NCBI GenBank assembly: GCA_026075535.2
Contig: AP026545.1
Coordinates: 10,230,001-10,294,000 of the forward strand
Length of the DNA stretch: 64,000 nucleotides
Reading direction: 5' to 3'
DNA from: Tricholoma matsutake
Lineage: Eukaryota; Basidiomycota; Agaricomycetes; Agaricales; Tricholomataceae
The position numbers were made by a program, and so were the translations under genes. The notes under the pieces are model-generated. The model was given only the letters and a program-made list of their open reading frames with translations, did no database searches and was not told where the DNA came from. Shown here piece by piece: positions 31,041-43,599 of the stretch; the first letter of the stretch is position 1, and every line of letters begins with the position of its first letter.

Positions 31041-31915
31041 ATGCAGCTCAACATCACCTGTAAGAAAATTTCATCAATGCGCATGCATTTCTGAACTCAC
31101 TTCTGCAGACCACAACAGCCGCCCAAGAACTCCTCGATATCAATGAACAAAAACACTTGTAAGCCCCAGCCCACCTTTTAATCTAATCTCATCTAACCCA
31201 ATCCCCACTGCCGCATCTTCTACAACAAGAAGATATCCCAAGAAGTCCCCGGTGATTCCCTCAGCGATGAATGGAAAGGGTTCCAAAAGGCTAAATCTTC
31301 CACATAACCAGTCGCAACCTGTTCGATCTGTGGGTCACTCCTGCTTTCACCCCCACTGCATGGGTGAGTGCAAGCACAAGTCTGTAAGGGGGTACATTGT
31401 TGACCCTTCCTGAGTCTGGTCATGGTGAAGCAGGGCTCGGACATGATCCCATGGTTGATGGATACTGTGCTCCAGAAGAGGGTGACAGAGATTAGTTTGT
31501 TTTTTGAACTTGGGGAAGGAGGATGATATTAGGAAGTAGTTTCAGAAGGGAGGTGAGGAGTGCAAAGGGGGAGGATGCAAAGTCGTATGCCAAAATGTGA
31601 GTGTGTCCTCTCCCTGCAGCCATTGTTTGCCTCATTGTGCTAATCGTTCTTTTCCTTCATATAGACCTAAAATTCAATGCTTCATCACTCTCTTGCATCT
31701 CCAGTGCAGGCACTGCCTCCACTCCCTCAAGCACCAAAAGCTAGACCACCAAAGTGAGTAAAAGTCAGAATACAAGTATGTCCTTCCCCTTCCCTTTCTC
31801 TCCCTCGTCCATCTCACCTTACTTTTTATCATTTACTTTAGCATCCTCATTGCCAAACCAGCTGTCAGGAAAAAGCAAAAACAGCTGCAATCAAATAAGC
31901 CTCACACAAAGCATG
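31041..31915 (+). pseudogene. Unprocessed pseudogene of 40S ribosomal protein eS6 (RPS6)
   Basis: Segments in order match the eS6 family. MQLNIT is followed by an intron (GTAAGAAA...TTCTGCAG, 31060-31108), then TAAQELLDINEQKHL. Next are IFYNKKISQEVPGDSLSDEW, then GHSCFHPHCMGECKHKSVRG, then LSLVMVKQGSDMIPWLMDTV. A second clear intron (about 31595-31672) precedes PKIQCFITLLHLQCRHCLHS, and a third precedes ILIAKPAVRKKQKQLQ. Introns are present, so it is not a retrocopy. Where eS6 normally has Arg, this copy has His, Cys or Gln, the result of CpG transitions. Frameshifts and stops make it non-functional. Functional eS6 is a small-subunit ribosomal protein phosphorylated at its C-terminus. Confidence 0.8.
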
Positions 31916-32480
31916 CACATAAATTGCCAATCATTAAATGGGGTGATGAATTATGCTTACGCTACCTACATTGTTGTTCTGTAGTTCTGAGTGAGCTGTC
32001 ATCTGTATACAAATAATTACTACTTACCCTGTACAATCTGGGTCAGTTGTCTGTTGAAAAGGTCAGGCATTGTGGTCAGAGGTGCAAATGGTCTGGATGT
32101 GGAACAATATTTGCAAAATATTTTGACATCCTATGCCATATGTAGAGTAGATGTATCCTACCATAAACAGAAAGGTCACAATGCAAATGTGGAATATGGT
32201 GATCTTATGAGGTCATGCACAATGGCTGGTCGGGTGTCACAAGGTGTAAATTAAGTATATCATACCAAGATCATACAGCACTTTGTCACTTATTTTATTT
32301 GTACCAACTATTGATGTCACCGGGTGAGTGCACATGGCTCACTCGATCACAATCAGGTATACTTAAACATCTGCCAAAATACTTGCTTGGGTGGATTGGA
32401 GAATAGGTGGCACAAGTGGGATATCTATGAGACTTGAGTAGGGGCAGCTAGAAGTATATTATAAATTGATTCCCATTGTT
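31916..32480. other. No recognisable gene
   Basis: AT-rich sequence with short unsupported frames only. It is bounded by the eS6 pseudogene and a foldback element. Confidence 0.5.
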
Positions 32481-32923
32481 TAGTAAGGTAGATGAAACCC
32501 ATAGTCATCTAATATCACATGTTTGGGCTTTGTACTACAAAATCGAGAATGCCACCATTTCTGGGAGTGTCAAGGAAAATTGGTTTGTGACAAAGTCTTA
32601 AGTTTTAAAAATTGGTCCTCTTGGTGCAAACCAATTTTTTTTAAAGTGTTGCATTGATGCGGCATCTTCATGAATTCATGCAGGAGACAGTCCATTCATG
32701 TGAAATTTGGCAGGGCAAGAGTTTGACACTTTCGCAAAGATGCTGTCTCAATGCAGCACTTGACAAAAAATTGGTTTCCCTCAAGAGGACAAATTTGTAA
32801 AATTTAAGACTTTGTCACAAATCAATTTTTATTAACACACTCAGAAATTGTGGCATTCTCAATTTTGTAGTACAAAGCCCAAACATGTGACATTAGATGA
32901 TGATGGGTTTCGTCACCTTACTA
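32481..32923. mobile_element. Foldback MITE (about 440 bp), possible TA target site
   Basis: Arms starting TAGTAAGGT and ending ACCTTACTA contain long inverted matches such as TTTGGGCTTTGTACTACAAA and GAAACCCAT. The arms are interrupted by a less symmetric centre. If TA is the duplicated target, the ends are GTAAGGT...ACCTTAC, as for Tc1/mariner MITEs. Confidence 0.75.
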
Positions 32924-35030
32924 GCGGCATACTCATCTACATATGATATGAGTTGGTGATCTATCTAGTATGTCACACAGTTCACACCTGTGACCTGCCT
33001 GTTTGAGTAAAACCAAATTTGCCGAGTGGCTATGCAAATAATTTGACAGGTCCTATGCCTGTTTGGCTGGTTGCAAATATGCTCTAATGACCAGTTTCTC
33101 TGCTACATTTTTTCCTTTTCCAAAATTTACATGTTGCGCACAACCTGTGGGCCCCAGTGAATTTGGGGTGAATAGTGTTCACTTTCAGATGCCTCATGTA
33201 GAACTTGAATGATTCAATTTGATTTACATTCTCCACTTGTTCTCCACCCTCTGCAACAAAATCATAGCTCCACAGCGGAATACTCATGCCAAAATGCTCA
33301 TCTTCCACTACAACAAGAGTATGATCACCACATATGCAGCCATCTCTCGAGGCTTGGATGTTTTGGTCCATCTTTTGGTCCAAGTGCAGGCAGGAGGCTT
33401 CTTTCCCCATGCACTGTGTTTTTCTTAGCTGGCATGTCCAGAAAGGCTTAGTAGGCATGTGATATGTCTCAAATTAGTCATTACATATGCAAGTAAAGGA
33501 TATGATATTAAATAGTAAGGTAAGGGGATGAATCATCTGAGTGAATCATGATTCAATCGGACTTTGAATCACCATCATGGTTGAATCGCCATTGAATCAC
33601 CTACTCTGACTGTCACTATTAGCCTTGGGGTGTGAGTAGTTTGGAACTGCTCATGTGATATATATGTTGTCTTTGTAACTGGTAGCTTCTATTGCGAAGC
33701 AGACTACAGTATTGGATGATGGATAGGTTAATTGTATTGATCGCACCAACTTTTTGTGCAGTATCACCAAACAAACTGCCAGTTGCATCCACTTTCCTAC
33801 TCTTTGCTCCTACCACCACCACTGTCCATGGACATCTATTTCCTGCTCACTGAATTGGTTGGTTGCATACTGCGATTAGCTTGCTGCCATTATGAGCATG
33901 ATCCTCTCCGCCTTGGCCTCTCTTCTGCTATATTGGTGAGCTGAGACCAATAACAAGTCATTGCTGATCATTCCATCTGCTTCCATTTAGTGTTAAGTCC
34001 TTTAGTGTTCATTCTGGATGACAGACCTCTTCCCAAGACATGTATGGTCAAGCTCAGACATACAGATAAGATATATCATTTCTACCTGGAGAAATTTCAA
34101 ATGATCCAAAACATTGGGAGGCTGCTTGCACAGCAAATCAATGATGATGTAGGGAGTCAACTTTTGAATTTTAAATCATATCTAACCTGTGAAGCCCTAC
34201 ATGCAGCCCAGACCGGCATTGCCCCAATCTTGCTTCTCAGTATTTCTGCAGTTTTGGGATTATCGACTTGCAAGGCCACTTGTGAGATTATCAATATAAT
34301 TGGAGGAGTGGTCAGCTGTTTGTGGAGGTGTCACTTGAAGGAAGGAACTTGAAAGGAGCAAGAAGTGATGATGGATGGTGGTGATAGCTTCACAGTCCTT
34401 CACCTTCTACTGTGGCAAAGGTCATGCCTCGTTGATATCCATGACTGCCAGTTCTGCCTGTACAGGTGCATCACGCATTGCCCCTGCCTTGAGGATGTTT
34501 CCCATAGCCTCTTTCCAACCATATGCTCGCCTGACCTGTTGAAAAGCAAAGAGATATATATCTGGTCCCTAGATGACAGTGGGCTTCTTAATGGCATGAT
34601 CCTCATTTGATGGCGAAGTAGATCAGCCACTGGCCATTGATGTTGTTGTCATTAGATAAATTTCAAGCATGTACATTTGAACTAAGAGCCCAGTAGTGGT
34701 AAATACATGGCTCCCTAATAAGAAACAGTAGATTGATCAACATTGTCCCATGTGGTTGAATGTGCAGTTTACTGGCACTGGCATAATTTTCAGTCCATAT
34801 ACTAGTAGCAAGATACCTGATATCCACTTTTCAAATGCCTCAGAAGAAGCCCAATACTCATCAGTGCAACATACATTCCTTGAACTCAGAATTGTCTCTA
34901 ACCCCTGAACACAGATGGCCACCCACTGCATCCAAGCCGGGACAATGGAGGAATGGAGTGCATTACTTTGAAAGATAAGGAGAATATGCAACCACAGGAG
35001 AGCTCTATGCCACAGGAGGGGTATTGATCT
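32924..35030. other. No supported gene; decayed intergenic or TE-derived sequence
   Basis: Short open frames occur on both strands (for example one on the minus strand at 33084-33458 ending in a Cys/Lys-rich tail), but none shows a recognisable motif or splice pattern. CpG content is low, like the flanking elements. The part before 35030 may belong to the copia element interrupted by gypsy D, but this could not be shown. Confidence 0.4.
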
Positions 35031-35163
35031 GAAGTGCCAAAATAGGCGCCCGATGAATGACGAACCATTGACGAACCATCATGTGACCTGTAAATGTTTG
35101 GAGAGGTCTCGAAGAACAAGTCTTGAATTGTCAAAGAAGTGACTCATCACAGATTTTACAATT

Positions 35164-36251
35164 ATGTCTGAACCCTCAACTTCTAATCCTGGTCCTAATC
35201 CTGTTCCCACACCAGTGCTAGAAGCGAAAATTGATGTGCTTACAGTGCAAATGTCGCAATTAGTGTTGGTGTTGACCGCATCACAGCCCAGACAAGCAGA
35301 AGTACAGCCAGAGACAACAGGAGATAGAGATGATGAGATGGAGGAGATGGTGGAGTTGATGTCACAGGAGGATGAGACGGGGGAGAGATCTGGAAATGGA
35401 AAAGTGTGCTTACCTAAGTACATGCCCCCACAAATCTTTGACGGTACCATGGAGAATACAAAATCTTTCATCAGCTCTATAGTATTGTACATCCATGGGA
35501 GGAAGCCAGAGTTTCATACAGCCGAGTCTAGGATTATGTTTGCTCTCTCATACATCCAGGGGGGGAAAGCACAGTTCTGGAGAAACAAGGCTATCAATCA
35601 AATTGCTGTGGGAAATAAACCATTTGCAACCTTCAAGGAATTTTTGGAGAGATTGGAGGCACAGTTTGGGGGCCCTAATCCAAAAGTGACAGCCAATGCC
35701 AGATTAAAAACCATGTACCAAGGTTCCCTAACGGCGGATGAATTTTCAAAGCAGAAGCTTCACAAACCGATATGGGAGGAGCTGCATTGGTAGAGTTTTT
35801 GAAAGCAGGATTAAATCCCTCTTTATTCAAGTCTATCTACTGACTACCTTCTATGCCAGAGAAGTTGGATGAGTGGTACAATTGGGCAATGCACCTTGAC
35901 TGGCAATATTAGCAGGAACAGGTGGAGTCGAAGTTGATGTATGGAAGGAGCAAATTTGGAAAGCCATCAGGAGGAAATTCCAAGAAAGGAAAAGCACCTC
36001 AGGCACAGACTCTGAGGGCACAGCCACCAGCCATGGCAGTGACACCTATAGTTACAGAGTCAGCAGCACCAGCAGATGCAATGGAGATCGATCAAGTGGG
36101 GAGACGACCCCCACTTAGATGTTTTAACTGTGGGCAGTTAGGACACATCTCTAAAAATTGTAAGCAGAAGAGAAAGATCAGGGGAGCTATATTCGAGGAA
36201 GTGAAGCAGGAGGAAGGCAAGCAGGAGAATTTTGTGGAAGAGTCCCAGTGA
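35164..36251 (+). pseudogene. Gag of gypsy element D, frameshifted
   Basis: ATG 35164 opens MSEPSTSNPGPNPVPTPVLE, a short helical segment (KIDVLTVQMSQLVLVLTASQ) and an acidic stretch. The capsid core follows (KYMPPQIFDGTMENTKSFIS, IMFALSYIQGGKAQFWRNKA). The frame breaks near 35755 and resumes in another frame (AALVEFLKAGLNPSLFKSIY, LDEWYNWAMHLDW). A clean CCHC zinc knuckle (CFNCGQLGHISKNC) is near 36120, and the protein ends in a Lys/Glu-rich tail. Two stops interrupt the second segment. It encoded a nucleocapsid protein. Confidence 0.85.
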
Positions 36252-39200
36252 AGGTTTCCCCATTGGTGACCCAGAATCGTTACAATGTATTAGTATCCAA
36301 GGAAACCCAGAGCAAACCCAAAAAGGAAATTGACAGGTACAACTGTTGTGAACCACATGACAAAGAAAATTCCCACATACCATTTCTGAAAACCTCAAAA
36401 TTCTTTATTCGCTCTGCACGAGTAGAACCCGAAATCACCTTGACTATGGGATTGAAGACAGTGGACACACATGCAGCAATAAATGTGGAAGCATTGCTTG
36501 ATAGCAGTGCTACAGGATTATTTATTAATTGATCCTTATTTACCGGAAATGGTATTAGCATGCGCAAGCTGTTGCAACCAATAATGGTGTACAATATTGA
36601 TGGAACGGTCAATCATGGAGGAACTATCAAGGAGGAGGTGACTATGATATTAAAATATCAGGAGCATCAGGAGCGAGCTATATTGGAAGTGTGCGATCTT
36701 GGGAAAACCAATCTAATAATAGGATGTCCTTGGTTACGAAAGCATAATCCCAAAATTGATTGGAAAACTGGGAAAGTACAAATGACTTGTTGTCCTAAGA
36801 AATGTAATGTGTATGGGAGGAAGTTGAAGAAGGAGAAAAAGAAAAAGAGAGAGGAGGAACATCCAAGGAAGTATGCAGTTACGATGGAGGAAGTAGAGGA
36901 TGAGGAAATGCCAAATGGGGAAGTTCCAATCATGATCGAGAAGGAAGAGCAGAGGCAAACCTTTCGAGCAATTCATGGAGGACAGTCATGGGACAAGAAT
37001 GTTGTGAATGTGGAGAAGCCAGTGGAGGAGTTGGTGCCAAAAGTGTATCATGAATATCTGTCAGTGTTCCAAAAGAAGGAGTCCGAGCAACTTCCAGTGC
37101 AGAAGCCATGAAATCATGCAATCGAGATGAAGCCAGGATTTGTGCTGAAGAAGTCGAAGGTATATTCATTATCTCTGATGGAGCAAGAAGAAGTGGATGC
37201 ATTCCTAAATGAACAATTGTGCAAAGGCTATATACGACCTTCAAAATCACCGCAGACATCACCAATATTTTTCATGCCAAAGAAAGATAGGAGAAAGAGG
37301 ATGTGTACAGATTATAGGTACCTGAATGAGTGGACAGTGAAGAACGTGTACCCCTTGCCATTAATTTCAGAAATAATTGACAAGGTGGGAAAAGCCAAAG
37401 TCTTTACAAAATTGGATTTATGATGGGGATACAACAATGTACAAATAAAGAAAGGAGATGAGTGGAAGGCTGCATTTGCCATGCATCGAGGATCATTCGA
37501 GCCGCTGGTCATGTTTTTTGGAATGGCTAATAGTCCCCCAACCTTCCAAAATATGATGAACAACATTTTCAAGGATGTAATTGACAAGGGCATGGTAATA
37601 ATATTTATTGACGACATTCTGATATTCATGGAGGATGAATAAAATCATGAGGCGATAGTGCAGGAGGTGTTGCAGAGGTTGGCAGAGAATGATCTATTTT
37701 TGAAACCAGAGAAGTGTGTGTTTGGGGCAAGCAACATCGAGTTCCTAGGATTATTGATCAGCCCTGACAGGATCAAAATGGATCCAATCAAGGTACAGGT
37801 GATCACAGATTGGCCTGCGCCTACCCGCGTCAAGGAGGTGCAAGCCTTCTCGGGACTCGCAAATCATTATCGTCGCTTTGTGCATAATTTTTCCAAAATT
37901 GCTGCACCCTTACATAACCTTATGCAAAAGGGAGTAGTGTGGAGGTGAGGAGAGCAGCAGCAGACAGTGTTGAGGAGTTGAAGAGAAAGTTCATGGAGGG
38001 ACCAATATTAGCCCCAGTAGATTTCACATGCCCCTTACGAGTGGAATCAGATGCATCCGACTTTGCTACTGGAGCAGTATGATCAATGTTGTGCGAAGAT
38101 GACAAATGGCATCCTTGTGCATATTTGTCCTGAGGGTTGAATGATGTGGAGAGAAACTATGATGTGCATGACAAAGAGATGTTGGGGATAATACGAGCGT
38201 TGGAGGCATGGAGACATTATTTGGAGGGATGCATGCATCAGATTGAGATCTGGACAGATCATCAAAATCTGCAATACTTCATGTCAGCTAAGAAGCTTAA
38301 CTGCAGGCAAGCGCGTTGGGCACTATTCCTATTGCATTTCAATTTTCACTTGGTCCACAAGGTGGGAAGCTTAATGAAGAAGGCAGATGCATTATCCAGA
38401 CATATTGATCACAAAAGGGGGGTGGAGGAGGACAATAAAAATGTTACCTTACTCAAACCCAAATACTTTCACATTTGCGCTATGCATCAAGGGCATCTAT
38501 TAATAGATGGCTCCGAAGTGGAAATGTTGTCTAAAATTAGACAATGTTTGGATATGGACGATGAGGTAGTGGAAGCTGTGAAAGCTATGAAGGAAGACAA
38601 GAAGGGTAATATTAGAGGAGATGAATGGGTTGAGGAACAAGGGTTGGTGTTGTTTCGAGGAAAGGTGTATGTGCTGAAGGATCAGGATTTGCGAAGGGAG
38701 ATCATCCAGTTACATCATAATTTACTGACAGCTGGACACCCAGGGAGATGGAAGATGTTGGAATTAGTGATGCGAAATTTTTGGTGGCCTGGAATTTCTA
38801 AATATGTGTTGGGGTATCTGGATGGATGTGATACATGCATGAGGGGGAAGAAATTTCCAGAAAAGCCTGCAGGAAAATTAATGCCAAACCCGATACCTAA
38901 AGCGCCATGGCAAGATATATCTGTGGATTTTATCACAGGATTACCTGAAGCTCAAGGGTATGATGCAATAATTGTAGTATGCGACTGCTTCACAAAGGAG
39001 GTCCATATTATTCCTACTACTACAGAAATCTCATCATTGGGCTTGGCGCACCTCTATCTAAATCAAGTATGGCGATTACATGGGTTACCTGATACCATTA
39101 TCTCCAATCGTGGACCACAGTTTGCTTCCGCGTTTATGCGAGAACTGAATAACATATTGGGAATTCAAACCAAATTATCTGTGGCATATCACCCGCAGAC

Positions 39201-40062
39201 TGATGGGCAGACAGAGAGGATGAATCAGGAGTTGGAGCAGTACCTACATATGTTTGTCAACTACCGACAAACCGACTGGCCTGAATGGCTGGCAATTGCC
39301 AAATTTTCCCACAATAACAAATTCCATTTGGCTACGTGTATGTCACCCTTTTTTGCGAATTATGGGTATCATCCTCGCATGGGAGTAGAACCCAGAAGGG
39401 AAGTCAAAGTACAGTCGGTAGAAGATTTTGTATCCAAGATGCAAAAGGTACAAGAGGAAGCAGCATTGAAGAAAGCACGTGATGACATGATGCGACATGC
39501 GGATCGTACTCAAGCGCGCACTCCAGAATACAAAGTTGGTGACTTGGTATGGCTAAGTACCAAGGACCTAAATATTCCATGACCTTCAAGGAAACTTATG
39601 GAGAAACAAGTTGGCCCATACGCAATCTCTAAAGTGATCTCACCTAATGTGGTAGTGCTAAAATTACCCCAATCATTCAAGATCGATCCTGAGATTAATG
39701 TATCCCGCTTATGCCCTTACCGCCCACCCACTGTTCCTGGCCAACAAACCACCCCACAACCTCCGATAATAGTAGAAGGTGCTCCAGAATACATAGTTGA
39801 AGAAATTCTAGACTCACATCTTCAATGAAACAAATTGGAGTTCTTAATAAAGTGGAAAAACTATACCAATGAAAATAATTTGTGGGAACCCAAAGAGAAT
39901 TGTAAGTGAGCATGTAACGCAATCACCCAATTCTTTAAATGTAATCCGAATGCTCCACGTCGCATTGTGAGAATGGTGTATGAGGGGATGAAATTCCGGC
40001 CTTACCAAAATTTCACAGAGTGGACAGATACAATATTTTCTTGCCTGGAAGTCGAGGCATAA
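36252..40062 (+). pseudogene. Pol of gypsy element D: protease, RT, RNase H, integrase, chromodomain
   Basis: Protease (EALLDSSATGLFIN) near 36490. RT has [37 protein letters not shown], then a TGA where WGYNN expects a preceding Arg, then FIDDILIF near 37605. RNase H has ERNYDVHDKEMLGIIRALEA and WTDHQNLQYFMSAKK. Integrase begins LHHNLLTAGHPGRWKM, has CDTCMRGK, SVDFITGLPEAQGYDA, then IISNRGPQFASAF (Asn where the family has catalytic Asp) and QTDGQTERMNQELEQYL. A 1446-bp open frame (38137-39582) covers RNase H and integrase. A chromodomain-like FLIKWKNYTNENNLWEP follows a stop at 39826-39828. At least six stops make pol dead. Confidence 0.87.
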
Positions 40063-40073
40063 AAGGGGGGTAA

Positions 40074-40239
40074 TGTTAGGAAACAGCCCCATTACCTAAT
40101 AAAATTTCATTTTCATTTTATTATGTTGAATTATGCTACATGATGCCAAATGACGCTAGCACCCTTCCTCTGACTCATGCAAATATCATCGGTTGCCTCA
40201 TTGGCTGTTTTGGTGGTTTTCCCAGGTTGAGTATCATCA
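40074..40239 (+). repeat. 3' LTR of gypsy element D
   Basis: Begins TGTTAGGAAACAG after the tract AAAAGGGGGG and TAA, and ends GGTTGAGTATCATCA. The last 90 bases align loosely with the end of the solo LTR at 41820-42794, suggesting related families. Confidence 0.75.
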
Positions 40240-40248
40240 ACGTGTGGA

Positions 40249-42912
40249 ATTCATATCAATTATAAACACTTTCACAATCCTTTTGCATATGAGGAAGATG
40301 ACAATTTCTTATCAATAGAAGAAGTCTACACAATTGTTGCTGGAGATGAACTTATGAGTCTCAAAGATGTAAAGAACTCCCCAGATTGGCCTGAATGGCA
40401 AAAGGCAATGAAGATTGAATTGGATTTATTATCAGAGAAGGGGACTTGGGAACTCGTCCAGAAACCTCATGATGCAGTACCAATCAAAAATAAATGGATC
40501 TTTGTCAAAAAGTGCAATAAAGAAGGGGAAGTAGTAAGGTATCAAGCAAGATTAGTGGCGAAAGGATATGCACAATGACCTGGATTTGATTATAGGGAAA
40601 CATTCTCACTGGTTGTCAGGATGGATACATTATGCACAATACTAGCACTCGTACCTGAAAAGGGACTCAAGTTACAACAAATGGATGTAAAGGGTGCATA
40701 TCTAAATGGCACTTTGCAGGAGGCAATATATATGCAACAGCCTGAAGGATGTGAAGATGGAACAGGTCAAGTATGCAGCTTAGTCAAAATGCTTTATGGT
40801 TTAAAACAGGCAGGCCAAGAGTGGAATAATGAACTTGATGGCAAACTCAAAATCCATGGCTATGCATGCTTACTTTCTGATCCATGCACATATATACGAC
40901 GCGATGGTAATGACTTCGGAATAATGGCTATCTGGGTGGACAACTGACTACTTTTTGCTTCATCTGATAAAATGATGGATCATATGAAAGAAACACTCCA
41001 CTCAGAATGGGAAGTAACAGATCTTGGAGAGCTGAGTAAAATTGTTGGCATTGAAGTTACATGAACTGAGAATGCGATAACTATATCTCAACAGAGATAT
41101 ATTGAAAATATTCTCTGTAACAGATGAATAGCTGATGCAAATCCTACCAGTATACCCATGGACCCCAATATAAAGCTTGGACCAAATCCAGATGATAACA
41201 AACCCAATTGAAGCAATTCATATGCACAATTATTGGGGAGTCTGCAATTTTTGGCAAATTCCACAAGACCAGACATAAGCTATGCAGTTAATAAATTGGC
41301 TGCCTACACTGCAAACCCAGGTTTAAAACACCATGGTGCAGTAAAGCAAATACTCAGATACCTGGTGGGTATGAAAACTGTAGGGATAATGTATAGAAAA
41401 TCCCAAGATGAAACTGGAACTGGAAACCTCTTCCATGGATATGCAGATGCTGCATACACAAATGCTGATGACCTCAAATCCATGACTGGCTAGGTTTTTC
41501 TAGCAGCAGGGGGAGCAATCACATGGAAATCAATGAAACAAACTGTGATAGCATTGTCCTCTACAGAGGCAGAATATGTAGCGCTGTCAGAGGCTGGATG
41601 AGAGGCGACATGGTTGAGAAATTTGTACAGTGAACTCGGATTCCCACAAAGCTCACCGACAGAAATTAAAGGTGATAATGAAGGATCCATAACATTGACA
41701 CATAATCCTCAATTTCACCAGTGATCAAAACATATCACTATTTGCCATCACTGGGTCTGAGCACTAGTAACTGACAAGATACTCAATATACAAAACTGTC
41801 GAGACCCAGTGATAGGTCCACTATAGCAGCAGAGCTCTGAAATCAAGAAATCACACTCGGACACCTCCTTCCCAAAGTCATACAATTTTGCAAATGCTTA
41901 CAAACACCTACAAATGCATGAAACAATGTAATGACACTTTGAAACATTTCAAACAACTTTGGCCGCTGTATTCCTATCGTACTGAACCTCAAACACATGC
42001 TCCCACCATTACACACACTAATGCATCATGTTCCCACCACCACAAACATGAGGAAATACAATGGCTAGCAACTTAGTGTGCATTGAGGTGCTTTTAGATA
42101 TATTCATGATTTATTGGAACCACAAGACAAGGAGATTTGATATATCATGTATATGGCACGTTTCTTTCTTGTCATTTTATCATTTACTTTGTGATTTTGA
42201 CACCTTGTTCACTGCCTCACATTTACCACATGTTTTGCCTCATGGACTTTTACCTTTTTAGTACTATCTCTCTAAAACATATATAGTTTGGTGTATTTAC
42301 TGTTGACAAAACAAGAAATTGTCTTCTCCCATTGCCTATTGTTGGACTTAAGGGTTTTACTCTTGAGTTTTAGCTCAGTCTTAGTCCAAACTCGCTCAAG
42401 TATTCTGTGAACTACATCATTTCACCACATAGTTTCTTGAAACTTTCATCAAATTGTCTATCTACTGTGTCATCGTCTCTTACCTCACCTTCAACTATCG
42501 CTACCCTCTCCCGAACTTGTGAAACCATTTTGGAGATTCTTGAACTCCTTCACATCACTGCTAAACTCTTTTGTATCATTTCAGAATGCTTCCTAGTGTT
42601 TCATGTTACTTCGGACAGCTTTGCAGAACTTCACATGGCCTAATACTGCTTCACAACATTTTACAGTACATTTACCGGCCTTTGGATAGCACGGTGATAT
42701 TCAGTACTACCTCACAACCTTCCTCTGACTCGTGTTATATCTCCTAAGACCAGTTTAGTTGGTTTTGGTTGAGTTTCCGGGTTGAGCACCATCACCAGAA
42801 CAAACAGTGGACATGTTAACAAAGGCATTACCAAGGCCAAAATATATATGACATAGGGCAGAGATGGGAATCCAGTCAACATGCGAACTCAGTAGCTTTC
42901 CTTGCATGTGAG
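40249..42912 (+). pseudogene. Copia (Ty1) element: RT and RNase H, split by a solo LTR
   Basis: The reading enters at NYKHFHNPFAYEEDD, then SPDWPEWQKAMKIELDLLSE, VPIKNKWIFVKK, then LQQMDVKGAYLNGTLQEAIY. SLVKMLYGLKQAGQEWNNEL follows, and the RT active site is changed to IWVDN (family YVDD). Then SIPMDPNIKLGP, SLQFLANSTRPDISYAVNKL and VIALSSTEAEYVALSEA (RNase H). The end (QNCRDP-EQTVDMLTKALPRP) is restored when 41820-42794 is removed. Stop codons occur roughly every 100 codons. The gag, protease and integrase parts are missing. Confidence 0.87.
41820..42794 (+). repeat. Solo LTR (975 bp) inserted in the copia element, TSD about CCAG
   Basis: Starts TGATAGGTCC and ends GAGCACCATCA (TG...CA). 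The bases before it (ACCCAG) and after it (CCAGAAC) give a 4-bp, or mutated 5-bp, duplication. The copia protein reads through when one copy is removed. No internal coding region remains, as after LTR-LTR recombination. Confidence 0.75.
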
Positions 42913-43037
42913 TTGGTTTTCCCACAGGGTTTTCCACCACATAGAGGTTTTAATGCACCTGAAAGGTGAGAAATTTAACATTTCAATTATTTATTAACCA
43001 TTCCTATGGACTCAACCATGCTAGGCTTGAGGGGGAG

Positions 43038-43241
43038 TGTTGGGATAGTCAATCCTAGTGCAATACGTTAGCGCATCACAAGCACAACACTAGCACATCA
43101 CGTATAAAAATAGAACATGATGTATTTATAGATCACAACATATGTACATCGTAGTATAGGAGAATACGAGATGTTCTACCTTGTCCTGAACTACCATCAT
43201 TTAATCCCTTCGAACTTCTACCTCACACCATAATCCCAATA
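43038..43241 (+). repeat. 3' LTR of the copia element (204 bp)
   Basis: A purine run (GAGGGGGAG) leads into TGTTGGGAT, and the LTR ends ATCCCAATA, the complement of the start with one change (CA to TA). It contains a TATA-like TATAAAAATAG near 43107. The right flank is ATGCC; the 5' LTR is missing. Confidence 0.8.
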
Positions 43242-43599
43242 ATGCCATGTACTGCAACAGAGCCTGCTGTTTTTTTCCTGTGGAAGTTGGCTTGACACCG
43301 TGACATCAATTCTCGAATGGGCCTTCCTTGAAGGGTTACAAAAAAAAAGAGGTAAGAAGTAGCTTTTATAGACACCGCGCCACTCCAAAAAACAACCTGA
43401 GTTCTAGTCGAGCGAATGTGATGTCACGTGCAAAGTACGGATCTCCACGCTCCCTGCGATGGCTACCACCTGCGTGCCGATTCTGAACCCAGTAGTTGAC
43501 AATGCCCCGATTGGAAGTGACAATGGAGGTTTGATACATTACTTATCATAACACATCGTCCTTTGGCGTCTGAAGATCTCATCCTCGACCCCAGACCTA
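43242..43599. other. Upstream region of the phosphotransferase-like gene
   Basis: CpG-containing host-like sequence between the copia LTR and the next gene. No clear TATA box or other promoter element was identified. Confidence 0.4.

Larger units (their letters stand above)
35040..40239 (+). mobile_element. Gypsy element D: Ty3/gypsy element with 3' LTR only
   Basis: gag, protease, RT, RNase H, integrase and chromodomain are in Ty3/gypsy order on the plus strand, followed by a polypurine tract and a 166-bp 3' LTR. No matching 5' LTR was found before the gag ATG at 35164, so the left border is only approximate. It sits directly next to a copia fragment that starts at about 40249. Confidence 0.85.

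Noticed and set aside
38137..39582. Functional host gene because of the 481-codon open frame
   Set aside because: It is RNase H plus integrase of gypsy D, flanked by stops in the same pol gene, with a mutated catalytic Asp.
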